Shown: positions 41,749 through 51,347 of the stretch, piece by piece
How positions within the stretch are numbered: position 1 is the first letter of the stretch
Layout: the number at the start of each line of letters is the position of its first letter
From: CAZVED01 sp964626205
Lineage (GTDB): Bacteria > Patescibacteriota > Patescibacteriia > SG8-24
NCBI GenBank assembly: GCA_964626205.1
Contig: CAZVED010000004.1
Coordinates: forward strand, 1-64,000
Direction of reading: 5' to 3'
DNA length: 64,000 nucleotides
Made by a program: the position numbers and the translations under genes
The notes under the pieces: generated by a model
The model's database searches: none
The model's input: the letters and a program-made list of their open reading frames with translations, nothing else
What the model was told of the DNA's origin: nothing

Positions 41749-42017
41749 GGAATACTCGTGGATAAGCAGTCGATAACAGGTCTATAAAGACCGGAAAACT
41801 TCGATACTTTCCCACAGTATCTCCACCGAAGAAATTCTCTCGTTCGGTTCCATCCCTAGGTTATCCATCCGTCCCCACACGTTCCTCACAGGTCGTCCCA
41901 TCGTTTTCTCAGCGCAACGCAGGTATTTTTGACGACTTATCCCTGTTATCCCCGCTATTACTGTTATTACCAAGAAGTTTTCACTTAAAAAATCAATTCA
42001 ATAACAGGACTAAGAAA
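41749..42017. other. candidate oriC between dnaA and dnaN
   Basis: Four TTATCC-core motifs occur in 200 bp: 41758-41766 (reverse strand, 8 of 9 with TTATCCACA), 41861-41869, 41937-41945 and 41946-41954. An AT-rich stretch (41980-42010) adjoins dnaN. This fits an origin, although the boxes are mostly weak. The inverted repeat GGTCT/AGACC near 41779-41793 may be a weak dnaA terminator. Confidence 0.45.
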
Positions 42018-43160
42018 ATGAAATTCTCCTGCACACAAGAGAACCTCCATCAGGGACTTTCCGTCGTGAGTCATATCGCGAGCAGGAACGTAAACCTTCC
42101 GATTCTTGGAAACGTTCTCATCAAATGTGATGGTACTGTCTTGAAGCTGTTGTCCACGAATTTGGAAATCGCCATCAGCTGCACGGTTCGGGGAAAGATC
42201 GAAGAGGTTGGAGAGTTTACTGTCCCGTCGAAACTCTTCTCAGATTACGTCAGTCTGCTTTCTAAGGACCGGATCGACATAGAACAGTCCGGAAGCGTTG
42301 TGGAGGTCTCCTGCGGGTCTTACAAGACGAAATTGAACGGCGTTCATGCCAGTGAGTTCCCTCTCATCCCAGCTGTCGATAAACAACAGGAATTCATCGT
42401 TAAGGTAAGTGATCTTCGTCGCGCTATCAGTCAGGTTCTTTTTGCGGTCGCTCCGAATGAGTCCCGCCCAGAGATCAGTGGTGTCCTGTTTGCTTTTGAG
42501 CAATCAAAAAACAACCTTTCTTTGACGTTGGCGGCCACAGATAGCTACCGTCTGGCGGAAAAAACAGTTCCTGCAAAAGGGGTAATCAAGGACCAGGCGG
42601 TTTCTGTCATCGTTCCGGCACGAACTGTAGCGGAAATCATCCGCATTCTTACGGTCTTTAAGGATGATTCGGAGTCACCGGAAGACGTCAATATTTCTTT
42701 GAGTGACAACCAGATCTTGTTCTCCTATGGGTCAGTCGAGCTTATTTCAAGAACGATTGAGGGTAAGTATCCGGATTATCGACAACTTATCCCCGACACC
42801 TATCAGACAGAGGTTCGGCTTTCCAAAGACGAGCTTCAACGGGCCATTAAGGCAACAAGTCTGTTTTCCAGGACAGGGCTTAACGATATTACCGTTGCCT
42901 TCAAGCCCGATAGCGAGATCCATGTCCGGGCGACGAACTCACAAACCGGGGAACATTCGGTAGACCTAGAAGGAGCGATTATCGGTAAGGAAAACGTCAT
43001 CACAGTGAACTACAAATACCTTTTGGATGGGGTCAATAATATCGATACAGATCTCGTTGCCATGAAGATGATCGATGGTATGAGTCCGTGTCTCATCCAG
43101 TCAGGGTCGGATGAGACAAAACCAGACTATCTCTACATCGTCATGCCGATTCGTCAGTAA
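42018..43160 (+). CDS. dnaN: DNA polymerase III beta sliding clamp
   Basis: The 380-residue protein shows the three-fold clamp architecture, beginning M-K-F-S-C-T-Q and including L-P-I-L-G-N-V and the C-terminal Y-x-x-M-P-I-R signature. It tethers the replicative polymerase. It lies directly after dnaA as in most bacteria. Confidence 0.98.
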   Translation: MKFSCTQENLHQGLSVVSHIASRNVNLPILGNVLIKCDGTVLKLLSTNLEIAISCTVRGKIEEVGEFTVPSKLFSDYVSLLSKDRIDIEQSGSVVEVSCGSYKTKLNGVHASEFPLIPAVDKQQEFIVKVSDLRRAISQVLFAVAPNESRPEISGVLFAFEQSKNNLSLTLAATDSYRLAEKTVPAKGVIKDQAVSVIVPARTVAEIIRILTVFKDDSESPEDVNISLSDNQILFSYGSVELISRTIEGKYPDYRQLIPDTYQTEVRLSKDELQRAIKATSLFSRTGLNDITVAFKPDSEIHVRATNSQTGEHSVDLEGAIIGKENVITVNYKYLLDGVNNIDTDLVAMKMIDGMSPCLIQSGSDETKPDYLYIVMPIRQ

Positions 43161-43172
43161 ATACAGAAACAG

Positions 43173-43200
43173 AAAAGAAGCCGTGACAACGGCTTCTTTT
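43173..43200. terminator. bidirectional terminator between dnaN and PBP1A
   Basis: AAAAGAAGCCGT-GACA-ACGGCTTCTTTT is a perfect palindrome with A and T ends. Confidence 0.9.
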
Positions 43201-43203
43201 CTG

Positions 43204-46083
43204 TTAGCGCAGAACTTGGACCGAGATCTCCTCTTCTTTAATGTCTCCGTTTCGAAGTTCGGCACGAACGATGATAGTGTGGTTCCCGACCGTGTCCGGC
43301 AGCGTCCGCCATTCCAACGACATTCTCGGCAGACTCGGAGATTCAATCGTTCCGATAGCGTACTCTTTTTCTTGGAAACCTTCCTCGCGAGCGAATACGC
43401 GAATTCTTCGGATGCTTGCGATATCATCAATACGGAATCGGACTGTCAACGGGAATCCGGAAACATAGATAGACGAGTACGGAACAGGCGTTTCCCACTC
43501 GACACCAAGCGGACCTGCTTCGGCATTCAAGTTGATAGTGACGCTGGTTGAGGCGCGGTTTCCTACGTCGTCGAGCACGGTTGCGGTGAACGTATGGAAG
43601 CCACGAGGGAACCGGTTCGGTATCGATACAGGTGATGTGAGTGGCCACGCGCGTTCAGCAAACTGCTCACCATCCAAAGAGAAGCGTACTTTTGCGATAC
43701 CGCGGCGAGCTGTCGCATTCAATTGGACCGAAAGAGCACGATCCATGATAACTTGTGCATCCCTTGGTGAAACGAATGAGATGGACGGGATATTTTCCGG
43801 AACGTGGATATCATCGTATTCAGTCGGTGGGACGTCGGTCGATATCTCCAAGCCCTGCTTGGCGACCCAGTCAGCGACAGCACGCTCCCATCGTGCGAAT
43901 TGCGGATCATTTTCTGGGTGCTCTGGAACCGGTCCGCGCGGATCCGAAGGGTCGACGAAGAAGAGGATGCTGTGCGGCACTCCGAACCCGCGTTCCTCAA
44001 CGTATTCCTCAGGCGTATATTCGGTCGCGAGTTTTCCGGAGACGGTATCGATACGAACCTTCATTTGAGCGTTCCTCTCACCATCCAAGATCGGTTTTCC
44101 GGTCACGACAGGAAGCGCCGAAGGGAACGTTTCCACCGGAGAACCTTCCAAGGCTTTGCGCATGAAGACGTTCCAAATAGGCGCTGCAACGATGGACCCG
44201 TCCGCACCAGCTTTCATGAACGCTCCAGACGCGTTACCCACCCAGACACCGGAGACAAGCGACGGTGTATACCCGACCGCCCACGCGTCCTTGTTGGAGT
44301 TCGTGGTACCGGTTTTTGCGCCGACAGGACGGGCTCCGAGGGTGAGATAGTTGCTTTCACCGAAGACCCATGCGCGCGCGGTGTTGTCCGTGAGGATATC
44401 GTTGATTTGTCGAGCGATTTCCTTGTCGACGGCCTGTTTTCCAGAAACCGATTTTTCGGCCTCAAACAACACTTTTCCGGAGATGTCTTCCACTTTTAGG
44501 ATGGCTCGCGGATCGCGATATACCCCATCTTGTGCAAGAACACTGAACGCATTGATGTGTTCCAGTGGGACGACTTCCGCTCCGCCGAGAACGAGCGAGA
44601 GACCGAAACGTGACGTATCTGAGAGCGTGGTGTAACCAAAACGGGAAGAGAAATCCGAGAAATATTTTAACCCGGCAATGTATAAGGCTTTTACAGCCGG
44701 GATATTGAGCGACCCCGCAAGCGCCTGCCGGATGGTCACTGGACCGTTCTCGTTCAGACTGTAGTTACGTGGGCGATACGGATTCGGCCCATCACTGAAA
44801 TCCGTTTCGACATCATAGAGGACGGTGTCTGGCGCGAGTCCTTTCTCGAAAGCTGCCGCATAGACGATCGGTTTGATGGAAGAGCCAGGCTGCAAGCGTC
44901 CAACCATGGCGTTGTAGTTTCCATTGATGGATTCGTCAAAATAATCGGCGGAACCGACCATTGTAAGGATGTCGCCGTTCTTTGCATCGATAGCGACGAG
45001 GCCGGCAGTATTTCCACCCCACCGTGTGATGACAGGAAGATGTTCTTTGATGGCTTCTTCTGCGATACGCTGTTTCTCGAGATCGATACTGGTGATGACC
45101 TTGAGCCCACCGCGATCAAGGACGTCTTCACCATATTCTTTAGCGAGCTGTTCGCGAACATAGAATACGAAATGCGGAGCTATGATTCTTGCTTTTTGCG
45201 GTTGGATGCGCGCGAGAAGATCGTCTTGCTTCGCCTCTTCCGCCTCCTCGGGAGAGATAGACTCGGTCGCGACCATCTGGTCGATAATCCAATGCGTCCG
45301 CTCGATGAGTTTGTCGGTGTTGTTACCGTACGGCGAATAATATGTCGTCGCGTTCGAGACGGCCGTAATCATTGCCGCTTCGGAAATAGTGAGATCTCGT
45401 GCATCTTTTCCGAAGAAGGATTCCGCAGCGGACTGAATGCCATAAATGACCGGTCCGTACGGAATCTCGTTGAGGTACATCTTGAGAATCTCCTGCTTGC
45501 TAAAACGCCGCTCGATCTCATAAGAGAAGACGAGCTCTTTCGCTTTACGTGTGTAGGTCTTTTCCGGGGTGAGAACGGCGTTCTTCACGAACTGTTGCGT
45601 GATAGTAGAACCACCTTCTGTGCGCTCGCCTGCACGGAAATTTTTATAGAACGCACGAAGGTACCCCGTGATGCTGAACCCCTTGTGCTCGTAGAAATGT
45701 TTATCTTCGGCGGAAATCGTCGCGGAGATGACGTGTGGAGAAACATCTTCAAGTTCGACAACGGTGCGTTTTTGCGCCCCATGAACCTCGTAAAGGATGG
45801 TTTCACCTGTACGATCATAGATACGAGTCGTTTGTGCGACCGAGCGGGTACCGATGGCGTCCGGGTCAGGGAGTTCGTTTGCGAGCCAAGCATACATTCC
45901 TACAGCAGAAACAGACCCAGCAAGGAGAAGGGCGATACCGGCCCAAAAAGCATAGGAAAGATACGTTTTTACTTTTTTCGGACCGCGCCCACCAAATCGT
46001 CGATTGGCGAAGAACGACGAAAAAAAGCCGGAACGACCACTTTTTCTGATGTTTTGCTGAACGACAATGCGCCGTGAAGACAT
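43204..46083 (-). CDS. class A penicillin-binding protein (PBP1A-like) with Ig-like tail
   Basis: The 959-residue protein has a cytoplasmic basic N-terminus, a membrane anchor (about 42-66), a GT51 transglycosylase domain (E-D-K-H-F-Y-E-H-K-G and G-G-S-T-I-T-Q-Q) and a transpeptidase domain with S-S-I-K, S-L-N and K-T-G-T. The last roughly 250 residues hold Ig-like beta domains, an extension not found in E. coli PBP1A. It polymerises and cross-links peptidoglycan. Its promoter overlaps the end of the ROK gene. Confidence 0.96.
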   Translation of the reverse strand: MSSRRIVVQQNIRKSGRSGFFSSFFANRRFGGRGPKKVKTYLSYAFWAGIALLLAGSVSAVGMYAWLANELPDPDAIGTRSVAQTTRIYDRTGETILYEVHGAQKRTVVELEDVSPHVISATISAEDKHFYEHKGFSITGYLRAFYKNFRAGERTEGGSTITQQFVKNAVLTPEKTYTRKAKELVFSYEIERRFSKQEILKMYLNEIPYGPVIYGIQSAAESFFGKDARDLTISEAAMITAVSNATTYYSPYGNNTDKLIERTHWIIDQMVATESISPEEAEEAKQDDLLARIQPQKARIIAPHFVFYVREQLAKEYGEDVLDRGGLKVITSIDLEKQRIAEEAIKEHLPVITRWGGNTAGLVAIDAKNGDILTMVGSADYFDESINGNYNAMVGRLQPGSSIKPIVYAAAFEKGLAPDTVLYDVETDFSDGPNPYRPRNYSLNENGPVTIRQALAGSLNIPAVKALYIAGLKYFSDFSSRFGYTTLSDTSRFGLSLVLGGAEVVPLEHINAFSVLAQDGVYRDPRAILKVEDISGKVLFEAEKSVSGKQAVDKEIARQINDILTDNTARAWVFGESNYLTLGARPVGAKTGTTNSNKDAWAVGYTPSLVSGVWVGNASGAFMKAGADGSIVAAPIWNVFMRKALEGSPVETFPSALPVVTGKPILDGERNAQMKVRIDTVSGKLATEYTPEEYVEERGFGVPHSILFFVDPSDPRGPVPEHPENDPQFARWERAVADWVAKQGLEISTDVPPTEYDDIHVPENIPSISFVSPRDAQVIMDRALSVQLNATARRGIAKVRFSLDGEQFAERAWPLTSPVSIPNRFPRGFHTFTATVLDDVGNRASTSVTINLNAEAGPLGVEWETPVPYSSIYVSGFPLTVRFRIDDIASIRRIRVFAREEGFQEKEYAIGTIESPSLPRMSLEWRTLPDTVGNHTIIVRAELRNGDIKEEEISVQVLR

Positions 46084-46106
46084 GTTTTTTCGCTTAACTG
46101 AGCGGA

Positions 46107-46135
46107 ACCGTACCGTACTCAGCAGTTTTCGTCAA
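46107..46135 (-). promoter_or_regulatory. promoter of the PBP1A gene
   Basis: TTGACG (46135-46130), a 17-bp spacer and TACGGT (46112-46107), identical boxes to those before the LysM/M23 gene. Confidence 0.6.
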
Positions 46136-47016
46136 TCTTTTCGAGATATGGTCGTCAGAAGAGCTGCCCCAACGACATTCGCTGTATCACCAAGAACGGC
46201 CTTTTTGATGGGTGTTTTTGCAAGTTGAGGATACACGAGGTGGGAACGGACTCGTTTACTAAGACCAGACCACAACGCCTTCATACGGCTGACCCCGCCA
46301 CCAATAATGACAACCTCCGGATTCAGGACATGGATAATATTAGCAATACCGACCGCCAAAGCGTTGCGCATGATTGAAATGGTCTCAATTGCCGCCTGAT
46401 CGCCTTTGAGAGCCGCCCGTTCAACAGAAAGAGCATCAAGACGCACACCGGTCCTTTCGGCATACATACGGGCCATAGCGGTTCCAGAGGCAAGATCTTC
46501 GAAATCGCGCGCATTGTCACCGATGATCATGTGACCGACCTCGCCTGCAGCGTTGTTTTTTCCGCGGTAGAGCCTCCCATCTATGACGATTCCACCGCCA
46601 ATTCCTGTCCCAAGCGTCAAACCAACGACCAGAGAGTGTCCTTTGCCGGCGCCGAAGCGTGATTCACCTAACGTGAAACAATGAACGTCGTTATCAACCA
46701 TGACAGGAACAGAAAAACGTCGTTTAAGCTCCTTGGCGACAGAGATGTTTCGGAACGATCGAGGGAAGTTCGGCCCTTGAAGGTAGATTCCTTTTTTTGC
46801 ATCGACAATACCCGCAAGGCCGACGCCTATTGCCCTAACATCGTTATGCCACACGCCGCAAATCGCAGCCTCAATGTTTTTGAGGATGACAGACCTGCCT
46901 TTAGACGCTTCGGTCGGAACCTTGAAGCGTTTAAGGACCCTTCCTTGTGGGGTGACCAATCCGGCATGGATTTTTGTTCCGCCGACATCCAACCCGACGA
47001 TAAGGTATTTTGGCAT
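46132..47016 (-). CDS. ROK family sugar kinase, zinc motif lost
   Basis: The 294-residue protein begins with the phosphate-binding L-D-V-G-G-T-K motif and has G-L-A-G-I-V-D, V-D-N-D-V-H-C and L-G-T-G-I-G-G-G-I-V, typical of ROK glucokinases. The usual C-x-C-G-x-x-G-C-x-E zinc motif after G-E-V-G-H is missing, replaced by M-I-I-G-D-N-A. Glucose or another hexose is a likely substrate, but this is inference. ATG 47016 follows an extended -10. Confidence 0.85.
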   Translation of the reverse strand: MPKYLIVGLDVGGTKIHAGLVTPQGRVLKRFKVPTEASKGRSVILKNIEAAICGVWHNDVRAIGVGLAGIVDAKKGIYLQGPNFPRSFRNISVAKELKRRFSVPVMVDNDVHCFTLGESRFGAGKGHSLVVGLTLGTGIGGGIVIDGRLYRGKNNAAGEVGHMIIGDNARDFEDLASGTAMARMYAERTGVRLDALSVERAALKGDQAAIETISIMRNALAVGIANIIHVLNPEVVIIGGGVSRMKALWSGLSKRVRSHLVYPQLAKTPIKKAVLGDTANVVGAALLTTISRKD

Positions 47017-47041
47017 AGTCTGTAAGCTTGATTTCTGCTTA

Positions 47042-47050
47042 AGTATAGCA
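47042..47050 (-). promoter_or_regulatory. extended -10 of the ROK gene
   Basis: TGC-TATACT on the minus strand gives a leader of about 19 nt. Confidence 0.5.
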
Positions 47051-47073
47051 AAAAGTTGGGGTGATGGATAGGG

Positions 47074-47102
47074 TTGCGTTTCGGTGCTCGAAATGGTAAA
47101 AA
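47074..47102 (+). promoter_or_regulatory. promoter of tRNA-Cys
   Basis: TTGCGT (47074-47079), a 17-bp spacer and TAAAAA (47097-47102) lie about 20 nt upstream of the tRNA. Confidence 0.5.
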
Positions 47103-47123
47103 GAGACGGTATCAAGAAGCCCT

Positions 47124-47198
47124 GGCCCGATAGCCAAGCAGTAAGGCAGGGGTCTGCAAAACCCTTATGCGCGGGTGCAATTCCCGCTCGGGCCTCCA
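47124..47198 (+). tRNA. tRNA-Cys (GCA)
   Basis: Acceptor stem GGCCCGA/TCGGGCC, loop C-T-G-C-A-A-A with anticodon GCA, discriminator T and encoded CCA are visible. A GC-rich hairpin without a T-tract (47202-47225) separates it from polA. Confidence 0.95.
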
Positions 47199-47263
47199 AA
47201 GTGCCCCGCTCATCCGGGCGGGGCATTGTGCATAGCGAATTTACCAACCTGAGCCGAACGGCG

Positions 47264-49996
47264 ATGGCTGCATCAAAAAAAACAACCCTGCTCATCATTG
47301 ACGGTCACGCGGTACTACACCGTGCGTGGCATGCGCTTCCTCCGCTTGCGACGAAGGATGGAAGGATTGTTTCCGGGGCGTACGGGTTCATCACGACACT
47401 GCTCAAGGCGATCAGGGAATTCCAGCCGACGCATGTCGCTGTGACGTTCGATGTCGATGGAGGCACATTTCGGCACGAGGAGTACAAAGAGTACAAAGGA
47501 AAGCGCCAAGAACAACCGGAGGAGCTGTATCAACAAGTTCCGGTCATCGAGGAGATTCTCGGAGTGATGCATATTCCTGTTTTTACGAAAAAAGGTTTTG
47601 AGGCGGATGATGTCATCGGCACCATTACGCGTCTTGCAAAGGAGCAGAACAAGGACGTGACGAGCATCATTGCGACTGGCGACATGGATACGTTGCAGCT
47701 CGTCGACGATCGCACGAAGGTGTTCACCATGCGCAAAGGTTTTTCGGACACAGTGGTGTACGACGAGCGTGCAGTCATGGAGCGCTTCGGTCTGCAGCCA
47801 CGCCAACTCATCGAGTACAAGGCGTTGCGCGGCGATCCGTCCGATAACATCCCCGGTGTTCGCGGTGTTGGCGAAAAGACCGCGTCGCAACTCATTCGCG
47901 ACTTCGGATCCGTCGCGGCGCTCTATGAAGCGATTGATAAGGGGGAAAAGAAGGCTGAAACACTGACAAAAGGCATTCTTCAGAAGCTTACAGACGACCG
48001 AAAGAATGCCGAATTGGCGCACAGGTTGGTGACTATTCATCGGGATGTCCCCATTTCGTTTTCTCTCGAACAGTGCGTGTATGAGCCAGTGGCACGCGAA
48101 GTGCTCGAACCATTGTTTACCGACCTTCAATTTACAAGGTTGCTACAGCAAATTCCGGAAAAGAAGCCGGTCACAACGACGGGTGGTGCGGCCCCGCAAG
48201 AGGCGACCGCATCGTTGTTTGGTGCGGGAGAAGCAACGACACCTGTTGTATCGCCATTGCTAACAATCGAGGATCTCGAGCGGGACTTGCGGAAAGTATT
48301 CAGTGCGAAAGAAGTCGCGTTCCGCTCATTGACGCGCCAGGATGATCCGCTTTTGCCAGACATCATCGCATTCGCGTTTTCATCTCACGAAACGACAGTT
48401 CTTCTTGATACCAATGGTCTCGAACAACTTCGCGGAATCGTCGCGGAATCGTTATCCGGACATGGTGGAACGCTTGTCGTCCATGATTTGAAGCGCGAAC
48501 TCAATGTGCTGCGTTCCGCGGGTATCGTCCCAGGTGGGCATCCATTCGACCTGATGATTGCCTCATATTTGTTGCACTCCGGTGATCGTCGCTCATCGCT
48601 CGATGCCATGCTTGCGTTTCACCGCAATGTCGCGGCGCCGGGAAAGATGACGACCGACGAGGAGCGCACCGCACGTCTTCGCACGGAAGTTGGGTATTTC
48701 GTTTCGCTTGCAGCAGAGCTTGGCAAAGAGCTTGAAACGCACCGCTTGAAGGAGCTTAATGAGGAAATGGAGCTTCCGCTCGCCCCTGTATTGGCGCGTA
48801 TGGAGCGCGTGGGAATCGCCATCGACCCGAAACACTTCGCAGCCCTATCGAAGAAGCTTGCCAAGCGTATCGACAGCCTAACCTCCGATATTACTGCGGC
48901 CGCAGGTACTGAGTTCAACATCAACTCACCTGCACAGCTCCGCGATGTATTGTTCAACCGCCTCAAAATCATGCCGCGGGGCCTTAAAAAGACCGAGAAG
49001 AGCGGGACGATTTCGACGGCTGCTGGAGAACTGGAAAAGCTCAAAGAAGACCACCCTATCATCCGGCTCATTCTTGAGTATCGCGAACTCGCCAAACTGC
49101 AGTCGACGTACGTCGATGCCATCCCGCCGCTAGCGCACGCTGTGACGAAGCGCATTCATGCAAGCTTCAACCAGACGGTCGCGGCGACAGGCCGGCTTTC
49201 TTCGTCTGATCCGAACATGCAAAACATTCCTTCGACGGACACCGAGCATGGTAAGCAGGTCCGCAACGGCTTTGTCGCATCAAAAGGCTACACTCTTCTT
49301 GCTGCAGACTATTCCCAAGTCGAGCTTCGCATCGCCGCACATATCGCCAAAGAAAAGAAAATGATTGATGCGTTCCGTAAAGGGGAAGACATTCATTGGC
49401 GCACTGCGGTCGAGATGTTTGGTGAAGAACAGGCAAAAGAAAAGCGTCGCATCGCGAAGGTCATCAACTTCGGGATCCTCTATGGCATGGGCGCAAGCAG
49501 CCTCGCTATTGCCGCAGATATCCCGTTCGCTGACGCGCGCGATTACATCGAGCGGTATTTTGCCAACTATCAGGGCATCGCGACCTATATGGCAGAAATG
49601 GCAGAACGTATCGCGAAGGTTGGTCATGTGGAGACGCTTTTCGGACGCAAGCGATTCTTCCCGAATTTCGATGTGATGAATCGACGCGAGCAGGCGGAGG
49701 CCGAGCGCCAGGCGATCAACATGCCCATTCAAGGAACGAACGCGGACATGATCAAGACGGCCATGATTCGCATCGACCAGCATATCACCAAGACGTATGG
49801 TGCAGGCGATGATGTACCAGTCCGCATGCTCCTTCAGGTTCACGACGAGCTCGTGTTCGAGGTGAAGCCGGAGGTCCTTGAAACGTTTGCCGACGTCCTC
49901 GTCCCGCTCATGGCAGACACCATCGACCTCTCGGTTCCCATTGTCGTGAATCTGTCGAAAGGTGCGCGTTGGGGTGAGCTCGAGAAGATTGCGTAG
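47264..49996 (+). CDS. polA: DNA polymerase I, 3'-5' exonuclease site degenerate
   Basis: The 910-residue protein has an intact 5'-3' exonuclease domain (about 1-290) and an A-family polymerase with D-Y-S-Q-V-E-L-R, R-R-x-A-K-V-I-N-F-G-I-L-Y-G and V-H-D-E-L-V-F. In the middle domain the D-x-E exonuclease motif is absent (F-R-S-L-T-R-Q-D-D-P), so proofreading is probably lost. ATG 47264 lies just before the L-L-I-I-D-G-H-A-V-L strand. holA follows after 2 nt. Confidence 0.96.
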   Translation: MAASKKTTLLIIDGHAVLHRAWHALPPLATKDGRIVSGAYGFITTLLKAIREFQPTHVAVTFDVDGGTFRHEEYKEYKGKRQEQPEELYQQVPVIEEILGVMHIPVFTKKGFEADDVIGTITRLAKEQNKDVTSIIATGDMDTLQLVDDRTKVFTMRKGFSDTVVYDERAVMERFGLQPRQLIEYKALRGDPSDNIPGVRGVGEKTASQLIRDFGSVAALYEAIDKGEKKAETLTKGILQKLTDDRKNAELAHRLVTIHRDVPISFSLEQCVYEPVAREVLEPLFTDLQFTRLLQQIPEKKPVTTTGGAAPQEATASLFGAGEATTPVVSPLLTIEDLERDLRKVFSAKEVAFRSLTRQDDPLLPDIIAFAFSSHETTVLLDTNGLEQLRGIVAESLSGHGGTLVVHDLKRELNVLRSAGIVPGGHPFDLMIASYLLHSGDRRSSLDAMLAFHRNVAAPGKMTTDEERTARLRTEVGYFVSLAAELGKELETHRLKELNEEMELPLAPVLARMERVGIAIDPKHFAALSKKLAKRIDSLTSDITAAAGTEFNINSPAQLRDVLFNRLKIMPRGLKKTEKSGTISTAAGELEKLKEDHPIIRLILEYRELAKLQSTYVDAIPPLAHAVTKRIHASFNQTVAATGRLSSSDPNMQNIPSTDTEHGKQVRNGFVASKGYTLLAADYSQVELRIAAHIAKEKKMIDAFRKGEDIHWRTAVEMFGEEQAKEKRRIAKVINFGILYGMGASSLAIAADIPFADARDYIERYFANYQGIATYMAEMAERIAKVGHVETLFGRKRFFPNFDVMNRREQAEAERQAINMPIQGTNADMIKTAMIRIDQHITKTYGAGDDVPVRMLLQVHDELVFEVKPEVLETFADVLVPLMADTIDLSVPIVVNLSKGARWGELEKIA

Positions 49997-49998
49997 GT

Positions 49999-50967
49999 AT
50001 GTACTTCCTTCTTTACGGCGAGGACACGTATCGGTCGCGCAAGACGCTTGTCCGCATGGAAGCGAAGTTCCGCGCGGACCGCGATGCGACCGGTATGAAC
50101 GCCGCACGCATTGCGGCGAAAGGTACGACAGTAGACGACGTTGCTGCGGTGGTTTTTGCGACACCGTTTCTTGCGGAAAAGAAGCTTGTTGTGTTGGATG
50201 GGTTCCTGAAAGCATCGAAAGACCTCCAAGAAGCCGTTGTCGGATTCCTGGAGAGGAAGCCGGACTCCACGACGATTATCTTCTATGAGGAGGGCTCCGC
50301 CGAGGATTTCAAAAAATCCGCACTTTTCTCCGTCCTGAAGGATGTTGAGTACACCACGGAACACGCGGCCCTGTCCCCTGTCCAAGCACAAAAGCTCGTT
50401 ACGGAAACCTGTCGGGAGCTGGGCCTCTCCATTTCCTCGCGGGCAGCGCAAGACTTTGTTGCGGCGGTCGGAAAACTTTCGTGGCAGCGCGAGACCGAAC
50501 TAGAGAAGCTGTGCGCATATGCCGCTGCGACCGGAGCGAAGGAAATTGATGGGCAAATGATACGAGACTTGGTCCCTACGGCACAAGAAGAGGACATGTT
50601 CGCCTTTATTGACGCCTGTCTTGCGGGGAAGGCAAAAGACTCCATCGTGTTGCTTGAGGCGATGCTCGCGTCGGGAGCGTCGGAGATTCAGGTCGTGGCG
50701 ATGCTGTCGAAACACTTTCGAAACCTTGTCGCCATCCGGGACTGCATGGATCGCGGCATCATGGACAAGCATCTTGTCGCCAAAGAGGTCGGTATGCACC
50801 AGTTCCCTGCAGGAAAGGCCATCCAAGCATGCCGAAGGTTCTCCTCCGAGGAGGTGCGCGCGCTCCATGCGCAGGTCCTTGATGTGGACCGCGCTCTCAA
50901 GACGACGTCTGGCAAGAGCAAGATTCTATTGGAAACCTTCGTCGTCCGACTTGCCACAACGGCCTAG
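49999..50967 (+). CDS. holA: DNA polymerase III delta subunit
   Basis: The 322-residue protein has the HolA pattern Y-F-L-L-Y-G-E-D-T-Y at the N-terminus, the S-x-x-L-D-V-D-R-A-L-K helix and K-S-K-I-L-L-E-T-F-V-V-R-L at the end. It opens the sliding clamp as part of the clamp loader. It starts 2 nt after polA and converges on rpsT. Confidence 0.92.
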   Translation: MYFLLYGEDTYRSRKTLVRMEAKFRADRDATGMNAARIAAKGTTVDDVAAVVFATPFLAEKKLVVLDGFLKASKDLQEAVVGFLERKPDSTTIIFYEEGSAEDFKKSALFSVLKDVEYTTEHAALSPVQAQKLVTETCRELGLSISSRAAQDFVAAVGKLSWQRETELEKLCAYAAATGAKEIDGQMIRDLVPTAQEEDMFAFIDACLAGKAKDSIVLLEAMLASGASEIQVVAMLSKHFRNLVAIRDCMDRGIMDKHLVAKEVGMHQFPAGKAIQACRRFSSEEVRALHAQVLDVDRALKTTSGKSKILLETFVVRLATTA

Positions 50968-50981
50968 GGATCTTTTTGAAG

Positions 50982-51013
50982 AAAAACCCCACCCTTTGCG
51001 GGGTGGGGTTTTT
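50982..51013. terminator. bidirectional terminator between holA and rpsT
   Basis: AACCCCACCC and GGGTGGGGTT form a stem flanked by A and T runs. Confidence 0.9.
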
Positions 51014-51019
51014 CGTCCG

Positions 51020-51289
51020 TTACTTCGCCGCGACCTTGCGGGTCGCTTTGACGAGACGGGACTTGATGCGCGCACCGGTGTTCTTCTTGACGATGCCATG
51101 CTGCATCGCCTTGTCGACCGCTTTCACGATCTGGGAGAGCAAGGCTTCCGCTTCTTTCGCGTCCTTCGCCTCCATAGCCTTGCGGCTCATGCGGCGGAGA
51201 TAGGCCAAGCTTTCCTTCACCTGCCGGTTCCGTTCCGTCTTCTTGACGGTCTGCCGGAGCGCTTTCATTGCTGAACGTTTGATCGGCAT
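51020..51289 (-). CDS. rpsT: 30S ribosomal protein S20
   Basis: The 89-residue basic protein begins M-P-I-K-R-S-A-M-K-A-L-R-Q and has the N-T-G-A-R-I-K-S-R-L S20 signature. The holA-rpsT convergence is a common bacterial layout. Confidence 0.96.
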   Translation of the reverse strand: MPIKRSAMKALRQTVKKTERNRQVKESLAYLRRMSRKAMEAKDAKEAEALLSQIVKAVDKAMQHGIVKKNTGARIKSRLVKATRKVAAK

Positions 51290-51347
51290 AGTTCCTAGTT
51301 AATGAGGATAGGAGGATGGTAGCCTCCCCTGCCTAAAACGTCAAGCC

